Shown here: positions 23,533 to 35,405 of the stretch, piece by piece
How positions within the stretch are numbered: position 1 is the stretch's first letter
Layout of the letters: every line of letters begins with the position of its first letter
NCBI GenBank assembly: GCA_027605045.1
Contig: JAQFWX010000009.1
Coordinates: forward strand, 1-64,000
Direction of reading: 5' to 3'
DNA from: Phallus indusiatus
Lineage: Eukaryota; Basidiomycota; Agaricomycetes; Phallales; Phallaceae
DNA: 64,000 nucleotides
The notes under the pieces: generated by a model
The model's database searches: none
What the model was told of the DNA's origin: nothing
The model's input: the letters and a program-made list of their open reading frames with translations, nothing else
Made by a program: the position numbers and the translations under genes

Positions 23533-24932
23533 ATGCCTCTGCGCGTTGGTTTTGGTAATGTGTTTCCATGCTAGTAATTCGATAGCCGCTTGACTGATTT
23601 TTAACAGTACGTGAACACTTTGCTAGTCCGCTATTGCAGTTCGCAGACTACGATAAGGGAGAAACATTTGTCCTTGTCGAGCATCCTGGTTGGTTTTCTT
23701 GCGGGATTCATCGAACAATTTCGCCAACTCTTTCTTGTTTCAGGTGGAACAGGCTCTCTTATATCGGCGCTGGAAAAGGATGAGATCGATATCGCAATGT
23801 ACTCATTTTGAACATGAAAATATCTTGCATTGTTGACAATATTGGTCTCCAGTGCATTGACAGACCCATTGATTGCCGGAATTTCTCGCGGCTCTCAAGC
23901 ATACAAGCTTGTTGGGACATATGTGACTACGCCTTTGAACTGGTGAGTGGCTGTTGATCATTTCTTATTAGTTCCGCTTCTCATACTAGTCATGTGTCTT
24001 TGGGCAGGGCTGTTATAACTGGGAAGGATTCACCCTTTCACTCGATCTCGGACTTAAAGAGCACTACGATTGGAATATCTCGCCCCGGAAGGCACTTGTA
24101 TTCTAATAATTCTCAAGTAGAATCTAACACTTGTTTTCTCAGTGGAAGCCAGACTATGGCTGCTGTGATGGCTTTACAGCACCAATGGTTCTCTTCGGAC
24201 ATTACCAACGTCGCTAATGAGCTAAGCTTTAAAGGTGACACTTTTTCATTTCCTTGCTACGACAAAAAGGAGAGCTTCGTTTGCTCGAACGCTTAGTTAA
24301 CAACGATATTCATGGTCTCGTTTTTCCGTCAATAACGGGTCAACTAGTGCCTTCATGTGGGAATGGTTCACTACCAAGCCCTGGATAGATCGCGGCGAAG
24401 CCAGATTCGTAAGTTAATATATGTAAATCAGAATCCAAGCGTAACCGGTTGGAGTTAGATTGGATCTGTGCCAACTCCATGGCCATCATGGCTTATTGCA
24501 GCGCATCCTTCTCCAGATCGAGCTCCTCCAGATCAGACCGAGTCTTTTTTGCAGACTCTTTCGAAATATGTTCGTGATTTTGACAGCCCAAAAAGTCGAG
24601 AGGAGAGCAATGTACAGTTCATCAAGGAAAAATTTCACTATCCTGAAGAGGATATCAAAGTACGTCAAGTACATGAAGCAAGCCTAAATCTGATTGGATT
24701 CCTTCCTTCCAAACAGGCTTGGCTCTTAACTGTGGGCTATCCCTCTGACTGCGGCACTCTTTCTCGAAGGGTGATTCTTGACACGTTAAGGTATTTACTT
24801 TATTCATTGTTTGGTCTGTGTCACGTCTGACATCCTTCTAGTGTATTAGAAAAGGCCGGTGTAGTCAAAAAACCCGACACCGGTTTCAGTGTAGAAAGTT
24901 TTGTACATGGAATTGCTCGATTGGTGGATTGA
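23533..24932 (+). CDS. Ca3427-like periplasmic-binding-fold (PBP type 2) protein
   Basis: Cytosolic fungal protein with the bilobed fold of bacterial solute-binding proteins; resembles the Candida Ca3427 / NMT1-THI5-like group. Exons: 23533-23554, 23608-23688, 23744-23798, 23853-23942, 24008-24097, 24143-24234, 24270-24408, 24459-24659, 24717-24790, 24842-24932. Blocks: MPLRVGFVREHFASPLLQ (strand 1 and ligand loop), GGTGSLISALEKDEIDIAIALTD, LNWAVITGKDS, TTIGISR, GSQTMAAVMAL, STSAFMWEWFTTKPW and VPTPWPSWLIAAH. The loop after ISRPG reads RHFGSQTM because the intron uses a weak donor at 24098. One base is missing from the T5 run at 24321-24325; restoring it joins LVF to SVNNGSTSAF. Ligand unknown; proposed roles elsewhere are thiamine-precursor or small-molecule sensing, but I cannot tell here. 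Confidence 0.85.
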
Positions 24933-25130
24933 ACTTTGAACGGAGTTGACTTGTACCCTTACTCTACTTTGTATGAAATCTTGGGTACTGGGCTCAAGTA
25001 GCTGATGTTTTTTAAGAGAATTTTATCGTGATGTTTAGTCAAAAAACTACTTGTAGCCGCGAATGCAGAACCACTGTCACCGGACATAAGTTATTGTGAC
25101 GTGACACTAGGGACAGCATTGAATGAACTC

Positions 25131-26755
25131 ATGCTGTCCGCTTCTTCCAAACTTCATCCAGCACTATTCAAACATATCCATACCCCTAGCTTACGACGAT
25201 ACTTAAACACTCAACCATGTTACAGCGATAAGGTCTTTGGTAAATTGGGACTATTATTTATATATTTGCATTGACGTCTTATAAATAGCTGTTCCTTTCG
25301 CCCTCGATAGAAATCGAGCCGTTCAAGAAACAGTTTTGCATGCGATAAATCTCACAACACCTATCGATGTCCCAATTTCATATCATTTCAAGAGATTTTT
25401 AGCTGTATTCAAAGACCCTGTTATCAATCTCAGACCTCTCCGAATACAACCCATATATTTTCCGACATGGAGAGTAGAGGCGGAAGCGCTGAGCAAAGGA
25501 ATTGATTCGGAGGACATAATTCAAAATGTAATAATCTATCTAATTATTTACGTTTCTCTAATCGTGTGTTTCCTCGACAGACAGAGCAGGACGATACCGC
25601 TTATCTACTTTCTCGTGAATTGTAAGTGATTGACCGAACTTATTCTTGAGATGGAATCTGATCTTGTGTATAGATACCACCCTGGTGCGGGAAATTCTTA
25701 CAGTGGATATTACTTTGTCTCATATCTTTGTCAACCATCCCACTAGGCCATCATATGCTGCCTCTTTCCACGCTTAGCTTCGCCCCGTTCCCTGATTCGC
25801 CTTTACTTCCGTGGAATGAATCCATGTCTCGTCTAAAGGATGGCACAGAAGTCGTTTGCCTGCCATATACATTATCTCCTTTAGAGTTCGCGAGCACGTT
25901 GACGGAGTGCATGTCTCGGAATAAAGCCACCCACAGCGGGAAATCTAGACTTCTTAGTGTACGTTGATACTCAAGTTTTCCCTTTCTTGTTTGACCTAAA
26001 TTATATATCAGCTTCATATAGGTCCAACATATCCTGTCCTATTCCCACTATACCTGATACAATATGAAGTTGTTCCCTCCAACTCGGGCCATAAACCAGA
26101 ACCTCTGACAATCGTGCTAGAAGGACATCGAGAAGGTGTAAGTGTTGTCAGAAAGCTCCCAGAGATAGTCGATTCTCATGTTTTTAAGGGCGCATTATTT
26201 TCCGAGAACATCAGCGATGTTTACTTGCATCCTTCGGTATCTATAGCGGCCAGTGCTTTGCTATCTGCCCTTGACTACAAAGGAGACATCCCACTTGAAG
26301 TAACTTCAGAAGGCACGGTTTTCGAGTCCGATATCTGCTTATTTACTGAAATACCACTAGGCAAGCCTTCATCATTTATCTCTGCTTACAGGAGAGACCC
26401 ACCAGTTGGTGTTTGGGAATACATAAACCACTTGTCTAGCTCTCGCGTTCAATCTGTAAAACTTAGACGTTGGATACTCAACAATTGGCAGACGCCTCGA
26501 CCAAAATTAGACTGGAGCGATATTCGAATACAACCGCCAACTATTGAAAATTTAATTCGGACTGATACATTTCAGTCCGTGAAAATGATTCTCCTGAGTG
26601 AACATGTACGTCAGGTCCGGTCTTCTTTTATATCTGCTGCTGACTATATAAGTTCAGATGCAGGAACTGCGGCAGCAACAAGCTACACGGACTGGGGACT
26701 TGGCCGGCCTTCACACGTTTTTGTATGGCTTCGACGGTGGGGAGGAGCTACGTAA
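25131..26755 (+). CDS. Mitochondrial-targeted protein of unknown function
   Basis: Exons 25131-25239, 25289-25527, 25581-25621, 25674-25702, 25747-25958 and 26012-26755 join to 458 codons (457 aa). The first ~35 residues (MLSASSKLHPALFKHIH then LRRYLNT) are basic, Ser-rich and free of acids, typical of a mitochondrial presequence. Conserved-looking blocks follow: INLRPLRIQPIYFPTW, YHPGAGNSYS, EVVCLPYTLSPLEF and YPVLFPLYLIQYEV. The short 44-nt intron 25703-25746 (GTGGAT...CACTAG) is needed to avoid an in-frame stop. I recall similar unnamed basidiomycete proteins but no assigned function, so none is given. No transmembrane helix is obvious. The gene follows the Ca3427-like gene on the same strand after 198 bp. 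Confidence 0.8.
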
Positions 26756-26864
26756 AACACAACCAGCATGGTATCCTGAGTCGTTATGTAAACATACTAC
26801 AGTCATCAGACAATAAAAAGACAGTTCCTTTGAGCGGTATATATCAATGAAGAATAATTAAATG

Positions 26865-29372
26865 TTAGGTCCATAAATGAACAACAAGTGTCCTCAGTAT
26901 AGCTATAATAATGAAAGTCCCGATTAGCTCGGTTTTAGATAACTGCGAAGTTGCGCCATTCAAGGAATAAGTGCCAGGTGGCAGACCGAGAATTCGGGTA
27001 GGGATAGGTTGAATAGTGGATGTTAGGGTATGTGTCTCTCCATTATCCGTGGTAATGACAGTTGAGACGCTCGAAGGTGCGCCAATGACGGGTAGAGCAG
27101 ATACGTTCTTTAGAAGGACAAGTCCGGGAGACGCAGCCGGTGCAGGTGTGAAAAGCGGCGTATATGAACTGTTTCCATTATCACTTTGCGTAGGTAGAGT
27201 CTGTCCGAGGGTTGGAAAAGGTGTAACAGAGGTGTTAAAGAGATATGTAGGAATAGTGAGAGACGGGGTCGGAAGAAGCACAGGTGGGATTGTCGTCGCC
27301 ACCGTGGCAGAAAGAGACGAAAAAGCGGAAGACAAAACACTCGCGTTACCGACGAAAGTCGTAGAATTATGCAAAGGATATAACCCTATTAGTGGAGGCT
27401 CTTTTCCCGCAATTCCATAACTATTATGGTATTAGTCGTCACGGTAAACAAAGATCGCGGCATCTACAAACCTATAAGCGGTGTAAACAGTCCTCAGGAA
27501 AGGTACACCTATAATCACACATTGGTAAGGGAGCGGCGAGACTACAGCCATAAACTCACCCAGGTGCCAATCTATTCCGTCATTATCCGGTGGTATCTGA
27601 GCTATTGGCCAAGAAAGGCACAAATTGGGGTCGCCTTCTGTTGGTCCAATGAGGAAATCAACGGGCTGTAATGTTACATTTGTATCGCTAATTAAGGTAC
27701 ATAGTCAATACGAAGCCTATCCGCGACAATAAATAACTACGCAGGACTCACCCAAATTTGAATGTCATTGTCGCTTCAATGTCGCATGGGAGGACCCATA
27801 CACCAGCTACAAATCTGAATAAGTAATTTTGAAAATCGGAAAATAATCAAATTTACGTGAGGCCTGTCGTATAGTATCTAATTGAAGAAAGATCGCTGCA
27901 ACCTAAAAGGATAGTCAAGTCACCGATATCAGTCGCTCAAATTGCACTCATACATCTTCGTATGGTCCCGAAATGCCGGTAAACCCGCTAAGCAGTAAAA
28001 TCAAATGGTGATAATGCAAACAGTTCGGATCTTCACATACATGTCTAGAAGTGCCAACGGTTTTTCCCGGTAACTTTGGGAAAAGACGGATGTAGTAAAA
28101 GACTCGTTTCGTTGGCCTGCAACGTTGATAAATCAAAACTGAGCCCATAGGTAAATAAAGATAAGACGCACTATCACATCGTCGAGAGGAATAGCCCAGT
28201 CGAGGTATAACGGTGTACTAGAAACGTTCTGACCGGGAAGTGGTTCAAAAGGTTCGACGGCATGCCAAGATATTAGGGATACATTCTGGACTACTGAACT
28301 ATCTATTGCGCCTATATAAAATTTAGCAATGAAATACAAGGATACATGACCAAATATAAAAGAAGCCCACCGAAGCTTAAAGTACCACTTGAGTTGCGCG
28401 TTAAGCTCATACCGATCAAAGGATATTGTAGTATCCCTTTTTCTGCAAGTGCAGGAATATATGGAGAGGCTTATACATCTATAAGCTTGAAATTCAAAAG
28501 CCTTGACATTCTTTTTCTCACCTCCTGGTACCGAGTTTGAAATTTGGGATAAACGAGGAAGACCCATGCCAAAGATACCTGAAACACTCGGGCCAAGGGT
28601 AACATTCGTCGAGTTGACAAAGCCTTAGCGGTGGTACAAATGTTAGGGCAAATAATTATCATCTAAACAGCTCTAACCGATTGTTTGGTTGACCATTGTC
28701 AAGTTGTCAATCTGCACAGTCTCCCTTGCAACAAAACCAGATGCGCCTTTTCATGATGAACATTAGTCAATGAACAGATAGATAATAGCATCAGCCTACG
28801 AGTGGAATCCGCAAAAGAAACGTTAAAGGAAGTCTGGTTGTTATTAACCGAGACAAAAGAGGGACTGGCGTAGGTTGACAAAGGATATGAAGGATTGGAT
28901 TTGCACTCGGGAGTTTGACATTGATCAGTTATTACCCATAGGTCCGACGAGCTAAAATTCAGGACATCAGTCAAAGCACATTTAAAGATTTTACATTTAT
29001 CTGCGTACCCAGTGTCAAGAGCAACCTCAAGAAATACCTGTCCCGCTTGAAGGATGATATTGTATGATCTGGAACCATATTGACGCGTGTAAATTATGTT
29101 TCTGACATTAGACTGCGAGCTTACTGAGGCGAATACAGAATATTGCCGATATCTGTAACACCACGACGGCGTAACTGTCGTGGATTGTACGTTTCCCTCG
29201 CAATCAAATCTACCTTTGTAAAGGAGTCCGTATGTTTAATTTTCGGTCGAATTTGTTTGGTGTTATGACTACCACTCGCTCTTGAATTGAAGAGTTTTGT
29301 TTTGGACCCCAGTATGATACCAGCGGAAAAGAGTACCGTCAGCCAAAATACCAGTGCCCTACTCAAAACCAT
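26865..29372 (-). CDS. Membrane-anchored pepsin-family (A1) aspartic protease
   Basis: Secretory-pathway endopeptidase of family A1. ATG 29372 opens a signal peptide (LVFWLTVLFSAGIILG), then a basic pro-region (RRR). Catalytic motif 1 is DTGSSDLWVI, split by an intron. Then follow YASPSFVSV, FADSTRASGFVARETV, GIFGMGLPRLSQ, MSLTRNSSGTLSFG and YLDWAIPLDDV. The second motif reads LALLDIGFTGISGPYED: the usual D-T-G-T/S is D-I-G-F. Later blocks are LPCDIEATMTFKF, HLGVPFLRTVYTAYS and YGIAGKEPPLIGLYPL. The C-terminus is a long Ser/Thr/Pro-rich stalk ending in a hydrophobic helix (IGTFIIIAILRTLVVHL), suggesting membrane or GPI anchoring. Frame joins are unclear near 29130-29170, 28130 and 27852, where a base seems lost or a splice is unusual. 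The family is certain; activity is less so. Confidence 0.85.
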
Positions 29373-29874
29373 TTCGAGAAGGAGTAAGGTAAGCCAGCCT
29401 AATTAAGAATCAGAAATAAGGCTTGAATCTGTCATACACCAGGGAAGGATTGGGAGGTAACCAAGGTCGACAATGGGAAGCTTCCAAGCGCTCGGCTAAC
29501 TGTGTGGCAACTGGCACTCTGCCTGCCTACGCATCTGAGCCATAGTGCAACTTTCGGACAAATTTTGAGAGGAATAAAAATAATTCAAGTACAGAGGTCG
29601 CAGACCGGGTATCCTCCTAATAATAACAACAATATGAGAGAGACCCGCGGGCTGGGGTAAATTGGTACACTAGGCTGACACAGATATAAAAAAGTAGAGG
29701 TAGAAAAACAGACAAAGAAAGCGACTGTTGAAGGGAAAAAGAGAAGAATAAACAAGGAAACATAATCATTTCTATCATAAACAAGCATCCAGTTTGTCGG
29801 GAGTGTCAGAACGAAGAATACACATAGTAGAGAGTATGAAACCATGAAGAGTATTCGTCAGAGAATCGCTTTGA
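29373..29874. other. intergenic between co-directional minus genes
   Basis: Holds the promoter of the aspartic protease and the 3' trailer of the RasGAP gene. A minus frame at 29845-29585 is hydrophobic but lacks supporting features. Confidence 0.45.
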
Positions 29875-32854
29875 TTAGGATTTTCGTTTGGCGAATACTT
29901 TGTTCAGTAGCGCAAGCACCTTCGGCACATTGAGTTGAACGTACTCGAGATCCAGAAGATGTTTATTATCCTTTTGCTAAGGAACCTTGAGTCAAAATCT
30001 CCTAATATCAACGACAGCAGTTTCACAAACCTTCTCAAGCAAGTCATCAATTTTTAAATCCATCTCCAGAATAGCCTTTTCTCTTCCTTTGTAATGCAGA
30101 GCGATCAGGAAAGTTCCAGGGGTAGGTGAAGTGATGTTGAAATAGATGTTTGGTCGCCTACGAAGAGATTGAATTCAACTTAAATACTCGAGTACAGAAA
30201 ACAAGCGCTTATTACCTATTTTCCGGGACATTGCTTTCCACAATAATTCCTTCCTTTTCCAACTGAGCATGCGTAAATCGGTAGGGACCCAGAACAGCCG
30301 TTTTGGGTGCTTTCTTCTCTTTGCCACCAACAGTAACGACACCAACACCAGTTGAGGAACCCTTGTCTTTGCTTGCTGTTAATCTGACATTTTGCAAATA
30401 AGCCTTATACTGCTCTAATTGTCCACGAAGATAATTATTGTGGTCTCCGATCGTCTTGTAGACCGCTTCAAGACTTTTGGACTCTTGCAGCACTTTTTCA
30501 CGAAGACTTCCCAGATGGGCCAGCTCGGCTTCTACTTCGTCTTGCATGAGTTTGTAGCCATCCAAACGTTCGACAATATTTAATTCTTCTAGTTCTCTTA
30601 GCATCTCTTTAACCTTGATGCCTTTACGGACGAGGGTTGCATCTTTAGATGTAGCGGCACGTTCCGCTATAACTTCGAGATGAAGAGGACGAGACTCCGC
30701 GAAATTCGGCATCGATCGAATAAGCTGTACGAAGATTGATTTCGTTTCCATATAAAGAAGATCATTCTGAGTAACGCTGTCCATGAGAGCGGTTGTAATA
30801 TCTTGTATAGGGGTCTCCCAGCGACTGTACAGAAGCAACTCGATGGTCCTGTTCTCCTTCCTTGGAACTTGAGGAGGGGCTGGGCCAAGTTCGTCCAAAA
30901 GTATTCGTAGATGTTGTTTGTCGTTGGGAGACTGATATAATCACGGATTAGACTAAAAGGGTGTGCGGATATTTCTCACATACCAACACGTCAAGATGGT
31001 GCAGGATTAATGAGTGAGTATTGTATAATTCATTCAAGGTGATATTAATTTGTAAGTCTTTCTTCGACAGGGCCATGTATTGGTCCATCTGTCGTAACTA
31101 AGTCAAAAAGCATCTGTATTACGAGTTGGTTACTCACCTCCAGGGTGTCATAAAAGTCGCCAACTTCGCATAAGTTATTTAAGAACTGATTAATGCGAGC
31201 TTTATTATTCTCGACAAACGGATTGAGGGTAATCATGTACAATTCTTTCGCGTAAGACGGCTTATTAGCGAGGTTTTGAAGCATTTTTGCGATCTAATTT
31301 TAAGGTTTGATTATGAAAAGCAAGGATAGTCGCAATTCCCTTACAAGCGTTAATGTCCGTCGCGGATGTTTGGCAGGGGCATCTTGAACAAGCATGTAGG
31401 CTTGAGGGGTAACGATAGCGGGGTTGATAAACCTCAAGAAAAAGAACCCGCCGATAAGAGAACAGATGGCATAGTCAGTTGCCTCAGGGTACTTTCGCTT
31501 CACAGAGGTAAGAATCACAGAAGTAAGAAAACAAATCCTTTATGACAAAGAATCACGTACTCTTGTTAAGCTACGGATTTGTTTACAAATCCATCGAATG
31601 CCATATGGAACAAGTTCCATGTTATCAATTATAGTCGCTAGAAAGCTATTGGCAATCTCCATAAGCATAGCAAGTCTTGGAGCAATTATAGCCTGAACAT
31701 CAGGATTCGAAGCTGCTTCCTCTGGTGGGACACCGCGAGGAAGGTTGGAGGGTAATGTTCCAGTTTCTTCTTCAATTTGGTTAATCATTTGCTCATATAC
31801 CTAAACATGATTGGTATCGCTTGACAACCCAAACAGGCCTAACATTCAATAGATGAAGGGAAATACCTTAAGAGGATTAATCTCAAGATTAAGATCCTTA
31901 TGTTCAATAAGTGAGTTAATTCGTTCGGCCAAAACACTCTTAAGATAGCTTTGACCGGGACCCCGGCGGGTATACGTAGTCATCATTCGCGACACTGGAG
32001 TATTGGCGCGGAGTAGAGAGCCGAATTCTGTTGCTGTTTCAAATTGGGCTGACAAGACGGACTAGCGATGAAAGGATAGAAGAACAAAAAAAGGGAAGTC
32101 ATGAATGAGTCTAGAATCTAGAATTACGATGGTAAAATATATATATACCTGAAACATAGTTAACAGGAGGTGCTCCTCTCTACTTTCATATTGATTGCCG
32201 TAGAGCGTAAACATGACGGTTTGGAGAAGCGTATCAATCTCAGTTAGGGAGACGAGACGACATAGTGTCGCAATATGACGGGGCTCAGACTGAAGTAGGA
32301 AAAAGAGGTTTCCGTATTGCTTGAAAAACAAGCATAAAGATCAATGGATTCGAAAGAGGCAAAAATGAGAATAATGTACCTGTAGTTTGCGATCATCCGG
32401 ATACGTTCCCTCTGAAGGGTCTACATCTTCCAAATGTTGTTCAACTTGATGTTGCTATGGAACGAGAAGTCAGAATTGGAAACATCTCGTTTATATAGAA
32501 CCGAAAGACCGACCTCATCGAGAGCCATCCTGTTTTGAATCAAAAGAGCAATCCTGGAATCAAGATATCGCACATCCCTGTCCAAAACGAAGTTCTTTTT
32601 CGATTGAGCCGATATTTTGGTCTTCAAATCGCGGAGTCGCTTTTGCGCTACGATAGGAGAATAATGTCCAAGGTTTGCTTGCCTACTTCTCTTCCAAATC
32701 ACAAGCACAGAATACATACCTCGAGCCAGATCATCACCTACTTCAACATCTTGTTCAGCAGCCATACTGAACAATGCAGTAACACTGTGCCTATTCGTCG
32801 TCCTGTTCGTGAGCCGTCTGAGGCTCCCAGGGAGTTTGGCTCGATGTACGACAT
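29875..32854 (-). CDS. Ras GTPase-activating protein (sar1/gap1 type, IQGAP-related)
   Basis: Stimulates GTP hydrolysis by Ras. About ten exons. The start [10 protein letters not shown] (ATG 32854) is preferred. It is followed by a coiled coil ([30 protein letters not shown]), then the RasGAP domain: [30 protein letters not shown] carrying the probable arginine finger, GQSYLKSVL, and the hallmark [15 protein letters not shown]-terminal RasGAP_C-type helices follow ([19 protein letters not shown], then [20 protein letters not shown]), ending VFAKRKS. IQGAPs carry the same C-terminal domain but usually lack the arginine finger, so an active RasGAP like fission yeast sar1 is favoured. The frame slips by one base near 32785 between RRIGT and VTALFSM; a shorter start at the downstream Met is possible. 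Introns are 45-70 nt. Confidence 0.9.
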
Positions 32855-33000
32855 GGTTCAAAGAATGACGGAAATAAAATAATACCAGTCGTGATTTTTT
32901 CGTTCAAATTGAAGAAGGGCCGCGACAGCTGCGAAGCTGTTGCTGCTGGAACAGCAAGAAAAAGGAATGATGCTCTTTGTGCTTCGCGGAGCCTGTGAGC

Positions 33001-33020
33001 GGCAAGCGGCAAGCGGCAAT
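33001..33020. repeat. short 7-bp tandem repeat (CGGCAAG, nearly 3 copies)
   Basis: Two perfect copies and a partial third, about 150 bp upstream of the RasGAP ATG on the minus strand. Could be a replication-slippage product or a regulatory element. Confidence 0.6.
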
Positions 33021-34400
33021 CGCAAATTCGGTAAATGCCGAATGTATAGCATTCACGTCCCGTCGACTCATGAAACAAAACAACGTCTATTCACTCTTTT
33101 GTTTTCCCATTTGAATTTGAAAAAAGATAGTTCAAACTAAATTTCTTCCAATCGAACGAATTCGCCAAGTTTAGACGTTCCGTGTTTATTGCGCTGGGAA
33201 AGGTCGCACAGGCTACCGTTGGACACCACGGCCCACGCGAACGGCGTCGGACCCATCAGTCGCGACGAGTCCTTGATCATGATACTTTTGTTTTCCTTTC
33301 GTATCTTGTTGTCGTCGTCATCATCACCAACTTACTTTTCTGCTAAGAGTACTTACATTCCAACAAGATGATAAGAAGGACATTTCTCAACACCCAACAC
33401 GTATCATCAAGAAGGCTGCGATGGCAACAGCAAATTGGCTAAATCCGAACCTTGACAACACGCCCGAATCATTGTTTATAAGATGCCATGCAGTTTTCTC
33501 TGCCCAAGATGAGAGGCTTCGCCTTTCAACTCATCTCGTATCTCCCTCGGCGTGTTGATTTTCCGACACGCTGACGCACCATGACGGTGTAGTTTCTAGA
33601 GCGACATGGTCCGGCTAACCGATGATATAGAACTAAAAACTTGAACATTACAAGGTGCACGTGCCATTTCGTGCTCGTAGATTGCCTGCGAATCATACCT
33701 TCCACTCTAAACTAGTGTCCTGGCCCTGCGTACCCTACAGCCGTATTCAATCCTAATAAATACTGATCGATGAAAACTAACATCAACACGAGGCTTTGTG
33801 AACTCAGCCTCATGTTATTTATTGTTTTATCTGGGACCCCCTTTGGATCTCATTCGAGAGATTTTAGCAATCTTTGGTAAAGTCTTGCCAAAGAGCGCCA
33901 AGGCTCAAACGCAATTCTTGATTTGCGTGTTTCCCCGATAATAATCTGGATAACCTCGAGTTGGAGAGAAGTCTTGTTCCTTCTTTCTCCAAAACAGGTT
34001 TGCATCCATGTCATATATGTCCCCGGGCTAGAGATGCAAATATAGATCCCATGTAACACGTGGCTCTTCGCGCTCGAGCCCTCTTCCGCCTCCCCTACCC
34101 CGCAGGAAGATATTCGGCGTACACAAAGTTTAAATGAGACGTAACTGATCGGAGGAAAGTAACAAACGATCAGCTTGAAGGGATGCGAGATCAACGCTAC
34201 TAATATGTTTCTCCCGCCCACACCGCTGCACGCGCTCCTTAGATGATCACGACATTGATAACAACGACCGAAAAACTATTGAATCGAGAAGTCAACGCAC
34301 AGGACTTCCCCGCAGTTGAATTCCGATTGATCGGCATACGCGAATGGCAACATGCAACGTTTCAGGATCATAAAATCGTGGCCGTATGAAGGTTTTTTTG

Positions 34401-34420
34401 GGCAATATCAGGCAATATCA
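34401..34420. repeat. exact 10-bp tandem duplication (GGCAATATCA x2)
   Basis: Two adjacent identical decamers in an intergenic region. No associated feature seen. Confidence 0.7.
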
Positions 34421-34913
34421 TAGGACACCATATCAAAGCAGTCGTCCAGCTAGCTATGTATGATTGGTAAAGAACCCATCAATGTGAGTCAGAGGAAGGC
34501 GCGACGCCCGTGATAATTATAATCACGGTAAATCTTATTGTGTAAATAATTTTCATCAAAGGGAGCAGCGATGGGCCAGGGCGCGTAGAAATAAAATAAG
34601 AACTTCATGATAAGAAGGAAGATGTTATTGCAAATCATTAGACTTTCCATATGAAAAAGTCAGGCTAATTGAGATGAGCTTTGCGGAACTATGAAAATAC
34701 ACGCATGGCAAAAACTTCGCAATTGATAGAATACATTACAATGCGCTTGCAATGAAAAAGGAAACAAAAGAAAGAAAAAAACAATGATTGTACAATTAGA
34801 GGGACGCGGTAGCAGATGTTGAGATTGGGCGAAAGCTTATCAAGATGAATAGATATATAATATTGTGCGGTTGAGGACAGCGAAAAATGGAGCGGTGAGT
34901 GATGCAAGGAGAG

Positions 34914-35405
34914 TCAGACTTTATGCGTATGGACGGACATCTTCAATGGGAAAACTGCCGACACAAAATTGACTGGTGCGACTATCTTTATATTCAATAT
35001 CGTAACCTTGACGGAGACACTAGTTGGGCGGTGTGTGTCCTGTCAGTTGTATACCTTGGATCATTTAGAGTTTTCCATACGTACCGTAGAAAGCAAGTGG
35101 AGACCGGATACGATGAGACCGACAATCCACACGTTTCCCCGAATACGGACCTCAACCTGTTCTCCTCGCTGGTCAATGCGCGCGTCATAATCAGTTTCCA
35201 TCGATGAGGAAAAAAAAAGGACGACACAAAAGCAACGCACTCCGAAACTAAACCCTTGATGATCGAGATTGCGGTGGTTATATCTAGGCGGATGTCTGGC
35301 ATAGTCTTCGTCTTCAGAGGGCGGCCTCACAGAATCAGGATGGTATCGTCTCGGCGGGGAAGAGTCTCGAGCATAATGAGGGGGTCGTGGGGTTGGTCCG
35401 GGCAT
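34914..35405 (-). CDS. Small predicted membrane protein, unknown
   Basis: Two exons, 35405-35085 and 35039-34914 (45-nt GTACGT...TGACAG intron), give 149 codons (148 aa). The N-terminal ~50 residues are rich in Pro, Arg, His and acidic residues (PPHYARDSSPPRRYHPD). A hydrophobic, Cys-containing stretch (VRCFCVVLFFSS) follows, then an acidic/polar segment, then VWIVGLIVSGLHLLST, a plausible transmembrane helix. The tail is VTILNIKIVAPVNFVSAVFPL. The first hydrophobic stretch may instead be an unspliced intron (it begins after CAAGG|GTTTAG), but no acceptor restores phase, so I left it in. I do not recognise the family. Confidence 0.5.

Larger units (their letters stand above)
32855..34913. other. 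2-kb intergenic region
   Basis: Contains the RasGAP promoter and the 3' side of the small gene at 34914. A tandem CGGCAAG-type repeat sits at 33001-33020 and an exact 10-bp direct repeat at 34401-34420. Open frames (for example 34221-33850 minus) start with non-ATG codons and have no recognisable domain. Confidence 0.45.

Noticed and set aside
33850..34221. 123-codon minus-strand frame
   Set aside because: Begins at a GTG codon, has no internal ATG-led domain and no splice partners.
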